Positions 1 to 10,000 of a stretch of DNA of 64,000 bases are shown here, in pieces. A model generated the notes under the pieces. That model was not told the DNA's origin and searched no databases. It saw nothing but the letters and a program-made list of their open reading frames with translations. Position 1 is the first letter of the stretch, and each line of letters begins with the position of its first letter. The translations under genes were made by a program, and so were the position numbers. The stretch is from Malassezia japonica (lineage: Eukaryota > Basidiomycota > Malasseziomycetes > Malasseziales > Malasseziaceae): assembly GCF_029542785.1 (NCBI RefSeq), contig NC_083377.1, positions 62,001-126,000 of the forward strand. Reading direction: 5' to 3'.

Positions 1-650
1 CGGGGCATCTCGGTGCTGGACGACACCCGCGTCCATACGCACGTGAACAATGTGCTGGCGGAGCAGAAGGAGGTCGTCAAGTACATCCACTCGGTCAGCG
101 ACGAGGAGTTCCTCAACATGCTCGTGCACGCCAACGATATCATTGTCGATGTCCTACAGCGCCTCCAGCTGGTACGTTTTTTATTTGTTTGCTGCTGACC
201 CAGGCCGCATCTGGCGATCCCGTGCAGCAGCACCCGCTTGGTACGGACCCGCCGCCGAAGGAGGACATTGTTACGCAGGCCGCCCGCCGTCTCTCGGCCG
301 TCGCGCATGGCGCCGAGGGTGGCTGGACGAACCTGTCGCACCAAGTGGACGCCTCGCTGGTGGCCAACTCGGGCTTTACGACTGCCGCGCCTTCGCGTGG
401 CGCTCCGCCGGAGGACTACGACACGGACTCGGATGCGGACGAGATCGACCTGAACGTCGCCGCGCAGAACACGCGTGCGACCGAGGGCATAGCCCAAGGC
501 GTGACCCCGGCCGATCGCGCCGCTGCGACCGAGGGCGTCGACCCATTCGATGTGGCGCCTGTGCCGGGGCTTGGGAAGCCCGCCCCGCCTTCCTCGGAGA
601 CGCACCCGGGCGCTGCGCCGCCGATCACCAATCCGTTCCACTTGTCATAG
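1..650 (+). CDS. GAT-domain endocytic/trafficking adaptor, Lsb5-like (5' end outside window)
   Basis: Exons 1-171 and 204-650; the 32-nt intron (172-203) starts gtacgt and ends ctgacccag. The reading frame is open at base 1, so the N-terminus (in this family a VHS domain) lies outside the window. The first ~55 visible residues form a helical segment ending ANDIIVDVLQRLQL, like the last GAT helix that binds ubiquitin or Arf-type partners. A disordered acidic stretch follows (DYDTDSDADEIDLN). The protein ends ITNPFHLS, which contains an NPF tripeptide, the classic ligand of EH-domain endocytic proteins. GAT plus NPF suggests a role in endocytic or Golgi-endosome sorting, as for yeast Lsb5. The assignment rests on a partial domain; GGA/TOM1-like proteins are the alternative. 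Confidence 0.6.
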   Translation, partial: GHLGAGRHPRPYAREQCAGGAEGGRQVHPLGQRRGVPQHARARQRYHCRCPTAPPAGTFFICLLLTQAASGDPVQQHPLGTDPPPKEDIVTQAARRLSAVAHGAEGGWTNLSHQVDASLVANSGFTTAAPSRGAPPEDYDTDSDADEIDLNVAAQNTRATEGIAQGVTPADRAAATEGVDPFDVAPVPGLGKPAPPSSETHPGAAPPITNPFHLS

Positions 651-751
651 AGCGCCGCTCGGTTTAGTCCGCAGCCTCCACACTGTGAATTCTCACGTGG
701 CCGCCCAGTGCCCGTGGAAGTGGCCAAAACGCCGGGGTAACGTTGGACAAC

Positions 752-1707
752 ATGACTGCGAAACAGAACGGAAACGAGCTCCGCCAGCGGTTCAATTCTG
801 ACCGCAAAAGCAGCAAGGATGACCTGCGTCAAGACGCCGAGGTCGAGCTGAAGCGTTTCATCGAGACGAACGGCCACTTTAGCCTGGTCCGGTACGTGGG
901 CGCACTAACGCAGCAACTTTCACCTCGCTGACGCTTTTACGCTGATGAACGGCTTCTGTGGCGCGCAGTCGATTTTCATGTCGGGGCGCTTCCTTGTGAC
1001 CTCTGACCCGAAGTACATGTGGTACGCGCTGTGGTTCCCCTTCTTTGGCGCGATCTTTGACATGCTTGACGGCAAGATCGCGCGCTGGCGCCGCTCGAGC
1101 AGCATGCTCGGCCAGGAACTCGACTCGCTCGCGGACTCGGTACGTGTTCTTTCTAATGTAGATTTCGTTCGGTGTCGCGCCGACATTTGCCGCGTTCGCG
1201 CTCGGCCTGCGCTACCCGCTCGACACGGCGCTCCTCACGGTGTTTGTGTGCGCGGGCGTTGCCCGCCTTGCGCGCTTCAATATCACGGCTGCTAATGTTC
1301 CACACGATGCATACGGCAAGTCTCGCTACTTCGAGGGGCTGCCGATCCCGTCGAGCCTTGCGCTTGTCGGTCTGATGGCGCTCTCGATTCTCTTTGGCCG
1401 CTTTGAGACCTCGAACGGGCCATGGGTGCCGAGCACGACGACCTACCCGTACACTGGCCGCTTCCTGTCGTATCTGGGCGTGGCGAGCGGCGCGGGCGTG
1501 CCGTTTGGCGAGTTCGTCCTGGACCTTACCGTGCCGGTGTATAAGCTGCTGACGCTCGGCGACTTCCTGCCCCAGTTCATGAGTCTGCCGGACATTGCCC
1601 AGCTGGCCAACTCCTTCGGCTATATTGCTATGCACAAGGTTTCTATAATTTTCGCGCTGTGGTCGATGGCCATGGTCAGCAAGACGCTCCGCGTCCCGAA
1701 GCCGTAG
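752..1707 (+). CDS. CHO1: CDP-diacylglycerol-serine O-phosphatidyltransferase (phosphatidylserine synthase)
   Basis: Exons 752-891, 914-1139, 1162-1707; both introns are exactly 22 nt. The enzyme condenses CDP-diacylglycerol and L-serine to phosphatidylserine in the ER membrane, feeding phosphatidylethanolamine and phosphatidylcholine synthesis. After splicing, exon 2 opens NFHLADAFTLMNGFCGAQS, the conserved start of fungal PS synthases. The CDP-alcohol phosphotransferase signature D-G-x2-A-R-x8-G-x3-D-x3-D is visible as DGKIARWRRSS...GQELDSLAD and runs up to the second intron. Several hydrophobic membrane segments follow. I chose the first in-frame ATG at 752; the frame is open slightly upstream but only from a TTG. 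The stop lies 46 bp before the next start on the same strand. Confidence 0.92.
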
Positions 1708-1753
1708 CATGCGTTACATAGGAATTATGCTTGCGCTTGGGCCTTCCTCCATC

Positions 1754-2302
1754 ATGCCGACGCTTGCGCTGCAGCTCAAGGGCGACTTTCAGAACGTGAC
1801 GCGCCTTGTGCCTACGGGCGGCGTGGACGCTGCGCTGCTGCTCAACCTCGAGTGCAACTCGTGCCGCGAGCAGCACCCGAATGCCGTCGCGCTGGAGCCC
1901 TCTAATGTCGACGAGATGCAAAAGAGCCGCGGCGAGGCCAACCTCGTGATCAACTGCCCGGCCTGCCGCCGCGAGAACTCGGCCACGTTCATCGTCAAAA
2001 AGCCGGGCTCGAAGGACGAGGGCAAGCTCGGCGAGGTCTCGCCTTGGTCCGAGGTCGCAGCCGACGACGGCGCGCCGGAATGGCACACGATCTGCTCGCT
2101 CGACTTCCGCGGCATCACGCCGCTCGACCCCAGCATCGATCGCGTGCTGCCGGACGATGCGACATGGACGTGCTACGGCACCGAGTCCAACACGCCTTTT
2201 ACCGACGTCCAGTTTGAGGAGGGCGAATGGCACGACTATGACGACAAGGCCAGCGACGAGGTCGGCATTACCGACGTCGCATTCCGCTGGCAAAAGGTAT
2301 AA
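1754..2302 (+). CDS. DUF866 / CXXC zinc-binding protein (CZIB family)
   Basis: Uninterrupted 182-residue protein. Two CxxC knuckles are visible, CNSC near residue 35 and CPAC near residue 73, spaced as in the eukaryotic DUF866 (CXXC motif-containing zinc-binding, C1orf123/CZIB) family. The rest matches its compact beta-sandwich: N-terminal LALQLKGDFQNVTRL, mid-protein IVKKPGS and C-terminal FEEGEWHDYDDKASDEVGI. The biochemical role of the family is not firmly known; zinc binding is. I chose ATG 1754 (MPTLALQLKG) because family members start there; an in-frame ATG at 1709 would add 15 unconserved residues. The stop codon 2300-2302 directly abuts the opposite-strand stop of MEF2. Confidence 0.82.
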   Translation: MPTLALQLKGDFQNVTRLVPTGGVDAALLLNLECNSCREQHPNAVALEPSNVDEMQKSRGEANLVINCPACRRENSATFIVKKPGSKDEGKLGEVSPWSEVAADDGAPEWHTICSLDFRGITPLDPSIDRVLPDDATWTCYGTESNTPFTDVQFEEGEWHDYDDKASDEVGITDVAFRWQKV

Positions 2303-4913
2303 CTAAGTACGCGGCAGGCGGCCAAGCTCCTGAAGCAGCTCGCGCTCGCGATCAGGGCTAACCGTAGCGAACCCATGGAGCTCCATACGATAGTTTCCGG
2401 CACCACCCGTAAGTGCACGCAGCCGCGTGCTGTAGCGCATCATGCGCGCAAGAGGGACGTGCGCGAGGATCGTCATGTTGTTGCCTTCCGTCGAGGTCGA
2501 CGCGCCAAAGTCTTGCGCTGCCTCGGGAGGGATATACACTTGGTAGTCGCTGGTACGCGGGCCCTCGTCCACGTCGTGGATCATTTCGAGGATCGAACCG
2601 TGCTGCTCGACGCTAATGTCGCTCGACAGCTTGCCGGCATGCGAATCGTTCGCCTCGATCGTCACAAGCATCATGGGCTCCATCAGCGTCGTGCGCCCGG
2701 ATGTAATCGGGGCGCCACGCTCGGCACCAAGCAGCTTGCGCAGCGCCGTCGTGACGAGCATGCGCAGTGCACCGGGGGGGGAGACCTCGGGGCCAAACGT
2801 CTGCACGTCAGAGAGAGTGACGTGCAGCCCTTGCAAGGGGTAGCCACTCAGGGGGCCACGCGTCAGCGCTGCGACAGCTCCTTGCCGCAGGATCTTGGAC
2901 AAGGGGCCGGCCTCGTACTGCACGTCCTCGCCATCGCCGAGGTCGACTACAAGTTGGTTGCCGCTGAGCTGTGCGTTGCTTTCTTCTTCAGGCGCAAGCG
3001 CACGTACGCGCATGGTCAGTCCGGCCTTGACACGCTTGCCGTTCATGTCTTGGTCGAGCATCTCGGTAATTGATGCGCCATTCGTGCCTGTCGCCTCGTT
3101 CAGCGTCTCGCGGTAGCCGACACGGACATGGCCGAGGTGCGCATGCACTTCAAACTCGCCTTGCAGACGGTGCTTGGCGATCTCGAGGTGCAACTCGCCC
3201 ATTCCACTCAGGACCGTCTGGGCTGCACCGCTCGCCGTGCTTGCGTTGCCTTCGTTGACGTGCAGACTGGGATCGGTACGCACAAGCATACGCAGCGCCT
3301 CAGCGACTGCGCCTTCGTCCACCTTGCTGCGCGGCTCGACACTCACGCTAAACACGGGTGGGGGGACGTGGACGCGGCGCAGGCGCAGCGTGCGCAGCTC
3401 GTCCTTGGCAATCTTTTTCGCATTGCCGCCGCCGCGGGGGTCGACGAGCGTGTCGCCCGTGCGCGTATCTTTCAGGCCGAGCACGACACCGATCTGGCCG
3501 GCATGCAGCGTCGGGACGTCCACATACTGGTCCGCATAGGGAAGCAAAAGACGCGTGATGCGCTCCTTGTTGTGCGTCGTCGTATTGATCATGGTCGAGG
3601 CCGTGTGCATGGCGCCTGTGTTAGTCGATATACGTACCAGAATACACGCGAACAAACGTCACTGGGCCACGGCGGCGGTCCCACACCACCTTGAACGCAA
3701 GCGCAGTCGTGTCTGGGTGCTTGAGGCCAAGAGACGTCGCGCGCTCGCGCGGTGTGCCTGGCGCAATAAGGCCGTCGACGTCGGGGCGGTCAGCAGGGCT
3801 GGGCAGGTACATCGCAATGGCGTCCAGGAGCGGCTGCACGCCAATGTTGCGTGCCGCAGCACCACACAGAACCGGAGCAACATCGCCACTATGCGTGAGC
3901 CGACGCAGCGCGTTCCGGACCGTCGTGGGCGAAAGGCCAGCATGGCCCATATCGTCCGCCTCGAGCAGCGCCTCGAGCAGCTCAATGTCCAGCGACGAGA
4001 CCAGCTCAAGCAGCGAATCGCGGGCCTTGGTCGCTTCGGCATGCAGAACGCCATGCTTGGCACTGTCGAGCGGAATCTTGGTCACCACTTCACCAGCCAC
4101 GCCGTCAAAGCGCAGTATGTCCATGGTCACGAGATCGACGACGCCGACGATCCGATCGTCGTCCGACTTGGCGAGATCTCCTGCGTCATCACCAAGTTGC
4201 GATGCGTACGCCGGCAGCTGGACAAGCGTGGGGCGCGTGTGCAGGCCTTTGTCAATGATCGAGCGGATGGATTTTGCGACTGACGCGCCGGCTCGATCGA
4301 GTTTGTTCACAAAGAAGAGGTGCGCGCGCACGCCGTACCGTCGTGTCTGTTCCCATACGTTTGCGCTCTGCGGTTCGACGCCTTCGACGCCGTCCAGAAC
4401 GACCACTGCGCCGTCCACCACACGGACCGTGCGCTCGACTTCGATACCAAAGTCAACGTGCCCCGGGGTATCAACGAGGGTAATGGCAGCCGCCGGAACA
4501 GCCGACTTGTCCTTCAAGAGCTCTTCAACCACGTCACTCGACCACCACACCGGTCCGACCGCAGCGCTCTGAATCGTAATTCCACGCTCGCGTTCTTCTT
4601 CCAAAAAGTCCGTCACGGTGCTGCCTGTGTCCACGTCGCCTGGAGCCGACTGCGATGCGCGTGGCGTAGGTGGTTTCAGTCCAGGGAGAGTAAGCGAGTT
4701 GGTGAGGTGCAGCAGACGCTCTGTCAGCGTCGTTTTTCCCGCATCAATGTGCGCGACGATGCCAATGTTGCGAATCGAGTCGACGGCCACTTGCTGTGAC
4801 GATCGCCGCGTTGCGCTCGTATGTATGCACGATTCAAACCTGGGTGTAGCACGCAACGTGGTCCAGGCGCGCTCCGACAGGCGCACACACCTCGCACCCC
4901 ACACGCCCAACAT
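2303..4913 (-). CDS. MEF2: Mitochondrial elongation factor G2 / ribosome-recycling GTPase
   Basis: Exon 1 4913-3638, 22-nt intron 3637-3616, exon 2 3615-2303; 862 residues. A translational GTPase of the EF-G2mt (GFM2/Mef2) branch, which works with the recycling factor to split mitochondrial ribosomes. The arginine-rich start MLGVWGARCVRLSERAW is a matrix presequence. G1 AHIDAGKTT sits at residues ~54-62, followed by ERGITIQ (G2), DTPGHVDF (G3) and NKLD (G4). Across the splice the text reads VRVYSG-AMHTASTMINTTT, then ERITRLLLPYADQYVDVPTLHAGQ, which matches GFM2 better than EF-G1. Domain IV/V signatures (VGYRETL, GAGNYRMELHGF) are present. The predicted start at 4929-4931 is only GTG, so ATG 4913 is used. 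A proline-rich insert (LPGLKPPTPRAS) lies between G1 and G2. Confidence 0.9.
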
Positions 4914-5445
4914 GAAGGAAGCACTAGGCACAGACCAGGCAGCGTCACGTTACTTCCCGATTCCGATCCCTGTCGTGGTTCGTCACGTTGGATTCTGAGC
5001 AGCAGGCGGGCGTCGTTCGGGTGCGAGGACCGCATGTTCATCCAGTGTAAATCGGCGTCAGGGCTATGACCATAGGTTAAGTACTAGGGTTAAGCTCTCT
5101 GTTCCAATCGCTGAACAACTTTTGTATTGGCGCATTGCTATTTTTGACAGCTGCCAAATCGAGTTCCGAGTATCAAAGAGATTTGAACGAGAAGTGTACC
5201 CTCAGCGGTTGTTTTTGAGCTGTTGAAAACGAACAGGGGGATCCGGGCTACCCTGAAGTCGTCATCAACATGATGCGCATACTTTCGCAGCGGACGGGGG
5301 ATGCGGGCGGCGTGGGTACACACACGTAACCGCATGCAAACGATAGTGCGCGAAACTTTTGCAGTTCGTGGCGATAGTGTAGGGCTTACATGCTAGAGTG
5401 AGAGGTATTAAAGTTGTGCGAAATGGTCCTCGACTCGGAATCGAT
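4914..5445. other. Intergenic region upstream of MEF2
   Basis: About 530 bp with no convincing ORF, tRNA or small RNA on either strand. It holds the MEF2 promoter at its left end and, at its right end, the DNA leading to the secreted-protein relic at 5446. Composition is more AT-rich (for example 5085-5260) than in the flanking genes. I saw no direct or inverted repeats of note. Confidence 0.5.
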
Positions 5446-5726
5446 ATGAAGTTCACTCTTCTCGCTCTCGCTCTTCCCCTCCTCGGCCGCCCTGGCCAAC
5501 ACTGAGATCAACACCAACCAAGCTCGTTTCGAAAGCGAAGTAACTGAACAAGGAGAAGTGCAGCTTTGGACTTGGCCAAGTTTCCAGCCACTGCGAATGA
5601 TGCGCAGTTCAGGTCGTTGAGTGCCTCATCTTCCCCGACGAGGGTATTAAGTGCATCAACCCCAAGAGCACGGCCGTGAGAGCCTGTAACAACTGTATCC
5701 ACAAGCTCACTGAGCTCCTGAACTAG
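5446..5726 (+). pseudogene. Frameshifted relic of a small secreted cysteine-containing protein
   Basis: From ATG 5446 the frame reads MKFTLLALALPLLG, a good signal-peptide start, then hits TGA at 5503. Shifting frame near 5480 continues the signal peptide as SSAALANTEINTNQARFESEVTEQ. A third frame (5601-5726) reads AVQVVECLIFPDEGIKCINPK...ACNNCIHKLTELLN and ends in TAG; it holds four cysteines. The three pieces are in order and together would make a secreted protein of about 90 residues, but at least two frame changes and an in-frame TGA (5598-5600) separate them. No 22-nt GT-AG intron repairs the frame. Either a decayed gene, a gene with unusual introns, or local sequence error. ANTEINT also follows the signal peptide of the gene at 20,409. 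Confidence 0.45.
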
Positions 5727-5764
5727 TTGCTGATGTTACGACACCTTGATTCGTAGTACACCTT

Positions 5765-6840
5765 TTACGGAGAGCGGGATGGCCGCCGTTCAAAAGACCT
5801 GGTAGAGTGAATATCGCGGTGATCGTTGCGGGAAGAACCTCGGTCGTACGAGCGCGAATCGGAGCGGCTTGCATAGCGGTCGCGGTCGCGGTCACGGTCG
5901 CCTTTGTGTCTGTCCGAACGGTCGCGATCAGATGCGTAGCGGTCCGAACGGTGCCTGTCCGAGCGGTAGCGATCACGATCACGATCGGAGCGATGTCGGT
6001 CATGGTCACGATCCGATCGTGTCCGGTCATGACGATCGCCGTACCGATCATGAGATTCACGCGGCCGACGGTCATGACGATCGCGGTCGTCGCGGTATGC
6101 CCGTCGGTCGTCACGGCGCTCGTCACGGCGCTCGTCACGGCTGGGCATATCACCCAAATCCACCAAAACATGGTCAGTGTTCATGCCGGGGTACGCCCGC
6201 ACTGCGCTGCGCGAGTGATGACCCGGCCCAGACCGCCCACCGCTCGGGCCGCGACTTGGGCCGGACGGCGCACTGGAGCTTGGCGCGCGGCCCGTACGTC
6301 CTTTGACCCACACGCTGTGCAGCTTCGACACACTTTGCGAAAAGTCGACCCAGATGCGCCGGTCGTCAATGAGTACATTTTGCATCTTTGAGTAGGCCTG
6401 CGTTAGTGATACAACCTACCTTTTCCGCGGCCTCGCGTTCCTCGAATTCGATAAACGCATACTGAAGACTGTCGCCGGTCTGTGTGAGCGAGTCGGCGTA
6501 CCTTTTTGTCGCGGATCACCTCACACGAGCAAATTTTGCCAAACCGCGAGAATATCAGCTCGAGGTCATCGCTGCGCGTCACCGGATTCAGCTTGCACAC
6601 AAACAAGATGTTTTCCGGCGGCTTGACGTCGGCATGCGGCAGATCGCCGACAATCTCGAGCGTGAGCGCAGCCGCCGACGCATTGTTTTTGCGGCGCTCC
6701 TCCTCTTTAGCGGCTTCCTCGGCCATCTCTGCCTCATGCTTTGCCTTCTCCTCCTCCTCCTGAAGAATCTGCTCCTCCGTGCGCTCGTCCACGCGCTCCT
6801 CGGCGTGCTCCGTCCCGACCACCGCTTCTCCCGATGCCAT
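5765..6840 (-). CDS. PPIL4/Cyp-RRM-like spliceosomal protein lacking the cyclophilin domain
   Basis: Exons 6840-6502, 6479-6420, 6397-5765; two 22-nt introns; 343 residues. After an acidic coiled-coil lead ([20 protein letters not shown]...) comes [26 protein letters not shown], then an RRM with RNP motifs ILFVCKL and YAFIEFEE, ending [21 protein letters not shown]. This block is diagnostic of the PPIL4/CYP6 family, nuclear RNA-binding cyclophilins associated with spliceosomes. The tail is a long Arg/Asp/Ser/His-rich low-complexity region (about residues 205-330), like SR-type tails. Relatives carry ~160 residues of peptidyl-prolyl isomerase before this point; here the ATG at 6840 starts just ahead of the acidic linker and the divergent gene starts 92 bp upstream, leaving no room for it. 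Confidence 0.82.
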
Positions 6841-6932
6841 GGTGGATGCCCGATACGACGCGCTGACGTAAGGCGCGCGTAAGGCGCGGCGTGTTGCGAC
6901 GCGTGACGCGGGTTGGACTCTTACCCTCCGTG

Positions 6933-8939
6933 ATGCTGGGATCCCGGGTGCAGCCTCCGACGCCTGTCCCGTCGTCGGACCACGACGTGCCGTCGTCTCC
7001 GAGTGGTCTGTATGCAAAGCATGCGAGCTACATGTCGCGCCCCGCGATGGCGACGCCTCCGCCGTCGTCGCCGACGCGCGACCACCCATTCTCCCTTTTT
7101 GCCGAGGCGCTCGAGCACGCGGTGCCCCGCGGCGTGTCGCCGACGAAGCGCGCCGCCCCTGTTGTACGCCGTGAGATTGTGGTCGAAAATGACCCTGCAG
7201 TCGGCATCCGCGCAAACGCGCGCGGAATCGACGCGCTCCAAGCCAACTATACGCATACGCTGGTCATTGGCCGTGCCAAGGTCCTGGACCGCGCGGCAGC
7301 GGTCGCTGCAAGCCCTGCATTTATGGGCTCGCAGCCGGCCGTGAATGTGTGTTTGCCGGGCACTGCGAAGCATGTCAGTCGTGTGCACGCGCTTGTGCGT
7401 TGGGTGCCGTTTACGAGTGCGGTCGAGACGGCCCCGCATGGCATGGCCGGCACGTTTGTCTTGCGCATTGTCGGCCAGAATGGTCTGGTAGTCAATGGCA
7501 AGCGGTACCGCGCGGGCCATGTGCTGCGTCTCGAGCCGGGCCGCACGCTCCTCGACTTCTTCGGCGTGCGTCTGCGCTTTGTGGTGGAGAGCGTGGCTCG
7601 TGCGGCGCCGAAGCCGGCGCTCCCTGCGCCGTCGGCGGTGTCACCGACGAAGGAATACGCGATGCCGACGGGCATTCCGCCCAGCTCGCCTGCAAGGATG
7701 GAGCGTGCCATGTCGGTCGATGACAGCGAGCCGGACAGCCCCACGCGCCCTGTGCAGCGTCCAGTGGTGCGCGCCGAGCCGAAGCCTGTGCCAGCTGCCA
7801 GGCCGCTTGGCGAGGTGCAGAATGTGCTTGCGCGCGAGCCGAAGCGCGCCGACAAACGCGACAAGGTCTCGAAGCCGGTTGAGAAGAAGGCTGAGCTGGA
7901 GGCCAAGGCAGCTGAGAAGGCGAGCAAGGCTGTTGAGAAGCCTGCCGAAAAGGCCAAGGTCGTTGAGAAGGCGGCTGAGAAGGCGACCAAGCCTGTCGAG
8001 AAGCCTGTTGAGGAGCTCGTCGAGAAGCCTGTCGAGAAGCCCGTTGAAAGGCTTGTCGAAAGGCCCGCCGAAAAGCTCGCCGGAAAGCCCATCAACGTCC
8101 CTGTGCCTGCGGACCTCGATACGCCCGAGCCCAAGCGCGCCGAGACACCCCCGACGGACCATGCGCGGATGCTTGTCGACCGTCTGGCCCCCACGTATGA
8201 CCTTGCTGGCCTGCTTGCCGGTGCTATTGTCTTCCACCGCACGGCGACGATCTCGACGAGCGAGGCCGTGCGCTCTGTCCTCTCCTCGAACCCCGGCATG
8301 ATGCGTGGCGAGGCCGGCGCGCGTGCGCTTGCCTTTTCGCCGTCCAAGCGGCGTCTCCCCCATGCCGGCGATACCAGCTCTCTCCCCGAGCACGGCCAGG
8401 TAATTGGCGGGTGGGAGACCGATGCGCGCTGGCAGCTTGTTGCGCGCCGTGCGTGGCATGAGCGCCTGGAGGAGGAGCTGCAGCGTGAGCCGATGTTTGG
8501 CGTGATCCAGCGCCCCGGCAAAGACACGAGCGGCAACCCCCTCGAGTGCTGGTACCACTACGACAAAGAGAACGACCCCGACGTGGAGCGCGCGCAGAAC
8601 CTCGGCGCGTTTGTGAAGCCCATGCGCAACGTTGTGCGCAGCCAGAAGCCCATCTTTTGGAAGAAGAGCGAATACGGCCGTGCGACGAGCGGTGTGGGCC
8701 AGGACGGCGGCATGGATGACAAGCTGCCCTACTCCCCTCGGTCGAACTACGACGAGGGCGAGGAGAGCGACACGCGGCGCAAGCGCAGCCGCAAGGCGGA
8801 TACTGGCCCGGCCGCTCTGGAGGAGCCCGAACAGACCTGGGACAAGCAAGGCGACCTGGAGTGGCACGGTGCGCGTGTCGCCCGGGGCAAGTCGCGGTCC
8901 TCGACGCCGTCGGCGCACAAGAAAAGTAAGTTGGCATAG
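6933..8939 (+). CDS. FHA-domain protein, Tos4/Plm2-like
   Basis: Single exon, 668 residues. A forkhead-associated domain spans about residues 100-220: [31 protein letters not shown] and [22 protein letters not shown] show the G-R, S-R-x-H and N-G phosphothreonine-binding positions. Residues ~310-385 are an imperfect Glu-Lys-Pro-Val repeat (units such as EKPVE). A conserved C-terminal block near residue 530 ([22 protein letters not shown]...[12 protein letters not shown]) resembles the C-terminal region of fungal Tos4/Plm2-type chromatin and cell-cycle FHA proteins. A basic nuclear-localisation-like tail follows (RRKRSRK). The family role is expected in G1/S or DNA-damage gene control; the orthology is tentative. 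ATG 6933 is the first ATG; the frame is open upstream only from GTG. Confidence 0.72.
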   Translation: MLGSRVQPPTPVPSSDHDVPSSPSGLYAKHASYMSRPAMATPPPSSPTRDHPFSLFAEALEHAVPRGVSPTKRAAPVVRREIVVENDPAVGIRANARGIDALQANYTHTLVIGRAKVLDRAAAVAASPAFMGSQPAVNVCLPGTAKHVSRVHALVRWVPFTSAVETAPHGMAGTFVLRIVGQNGLVVNGKRYRAGHVLRLEPGRTLLDFFGVRLRFVVESVARAAPKPALPAPSAVSPTKEYAMPTGIPPSSPARMERAMSVDDSEPDSPTRPVQRPVVRAEPKPVPAARPLGEVQNVLAREPKRADKRDKVSKPVEKKAELEAKAAEKASKAVEKPAEKAKVVEKAAEKATKPVEKPVEELVEKPVEKPVERLVERPAEKLAGKPINVPVPADLDTPEPKRAETPPTDHARMLVDRLAPTYDLAGLLAGAIVFHRTATISTSEAVRSVLSSNPGMMRGEAGARALAFSPSKRRLPHAGDTSSLPEHGQVIGGWETDARWQLVARRAWHERLEEELQREPMFGVIQRPGKDTSGNPLECWYHYDKENDPDVERAQNLGAFVKPMRNVVRSQKPIFWKKSEYGRATSGVGQDGGMDDKLPYSPRSNYDEGEESDTRRKRSRKADTGPAALEEPEQTWDKQGDLEWHGARVARGKSRSSTPSAHKKSKLA

Positions 8940-8966
8940 GAATCCTAGTGTATTCATGTACATGGG

Positions 8967-9933
8967 CTATTGCAACACCTCCTTGGGCAGCACGCCCCGC
9001 TCGACCCAGCGCTCGATCAAGTCGCAGACGCCGGGGTACGGCACGCGCTCGCCGTTGGGCCCCGCGAGCGCCGCGTGAATATCGCGTACGTCGGGTGTCT
9101 CGACGGCCGGAAAGTCGGGCCCGCCGATGCCGCCCATGCACGCCGGCGCGCCGAGCGTCGGGTCGCCGTTCCCCTTAAATTCGCGGAAGTCGAACAGGTC
9201 AAACTCCTTGCCGAACGCGAGAAAGTGGGCAAAGAGGCTGTTGACGTGCCCCTCGCAGCTGAGGTGCAAGAGGAGGGGGAAGTGCGCGTTGTAGATGTGG
9301 GCAAAGATGCGGAGCATTTGCTTGTATACCTGGCGCGCGGTCGTAGGGAACGAGGCGGGAAACTCACGGCCTGTGTTAGTCGTCGCACGTACCCGACTTG
9401 GTCGGAAACACGGCCTCGTCGCTGAGCAAGTGCCCGATCCAGGTCATGACAAAGTCGATGTACTGTGGCGCCGGGAGGTGGATCGGCTTGCGGTTCACAT
9501 CGACCCACGTATAATGGAGGCTGGGTCAGCACTCACACGTACCCCACGCCCGCGCTCATCGTCGGGCACGTCTGCACCGTGCAGAACTCGGTCGTGACAC
9601 CGCAGAACTGGTTCAGGTCGTGGAAGAAATCAAACACTGCATCAGCGCGGCCACGCACAGTTCATCGCGATCCACTCGTACGGGTGCACGTACTTGGGCA
9701 GCGCGACAATCGTCCGGAACGATCCCTTGATCAATGCGCTGCGCACGAACGGCTGGCACAGGTACAGCGGCTTTTGTGCCGCGAGATGTGTGTCGTTCAT
9801 CGACTCCGCGAGCGCGGCACGCGGGTCAACCACATCGTACCCCGCCGGCCTCTGGCCTTTGGGGCGCGTATTGCGGCCCATCGTACGACTACATCAGCGC
9901 AAGTACCTACCCAAGCGAGTTCAAAAAGCTCAT
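8967..9933 (-). CDS. MOB2: MOB2 kinase activator
   Basis: Five exons: 9933-9911, 9888-9659, 9636-9543, 9520-9393, 9370-8967, joined by four 22-nt introns; 292 residues. Mob2 binds and activates the NDR-family kinase Cbk1/Ukc1 in the RAM/MOR morphogenesis pathway. Spliced text gives the near-complete Mob fold: PLYLCQPFVRSALIKGSFRTI, YVHPYEWIAMNLFDFFHDLNQFCGV, FCTVQTCPTMSAGVG, YTWVDVNRKPIHLPAPQYIDFVMTW, FPTKSGREFP, and QMLRIFAHIYNAHFPLLLHLS. The Cys/Cys/His/His zinc ligands of Mob proteins can be placed in FCTVQTCP and HIYNAH. LCQPFVR and KGSFRTIV favour Mob2 over Mob1. The first exon is only 23 nt (MSFLNSLG). It is divergent from mS29 with 67 bp between start codons. Confidence 0.9.
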
Positions 9934-10000
9934 CGTCGGAGGAGCCCCGCGGCGGTGCGCTTAGTCAGCACGGCCGAAGAAAACGCTCCTTCGTCTTCCA

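Noticed and set aside
4914..4931. Earlier GTG start for MEF2 (and similar GTG/TTG extensions of CCA1, ERG11, the FHA gene and HOM6)
   Set aside because: Eukaryotic start should be ATG; in each case the next ATG gives the expected N-terminus or presequence.
5807..6391. Long open frames antisense to the Arg/Asp-rich tail of the PPIL4-like gene
   Set aside because: They are reverse-complement shadows of a repetitive CG-rich coding tail; products are low-complexity Val/Ala/Ile or Gly/His/Asp-rich with no domain.
7641..8963. 440-codon minus-strand frame across the FHA gene
   Set aside because: GC-rich codons on the sense strand leave few antisense stops; the product is Leu/Arg/Ala-rich without motifs, while the plus strand encodes a clear FHA domain.
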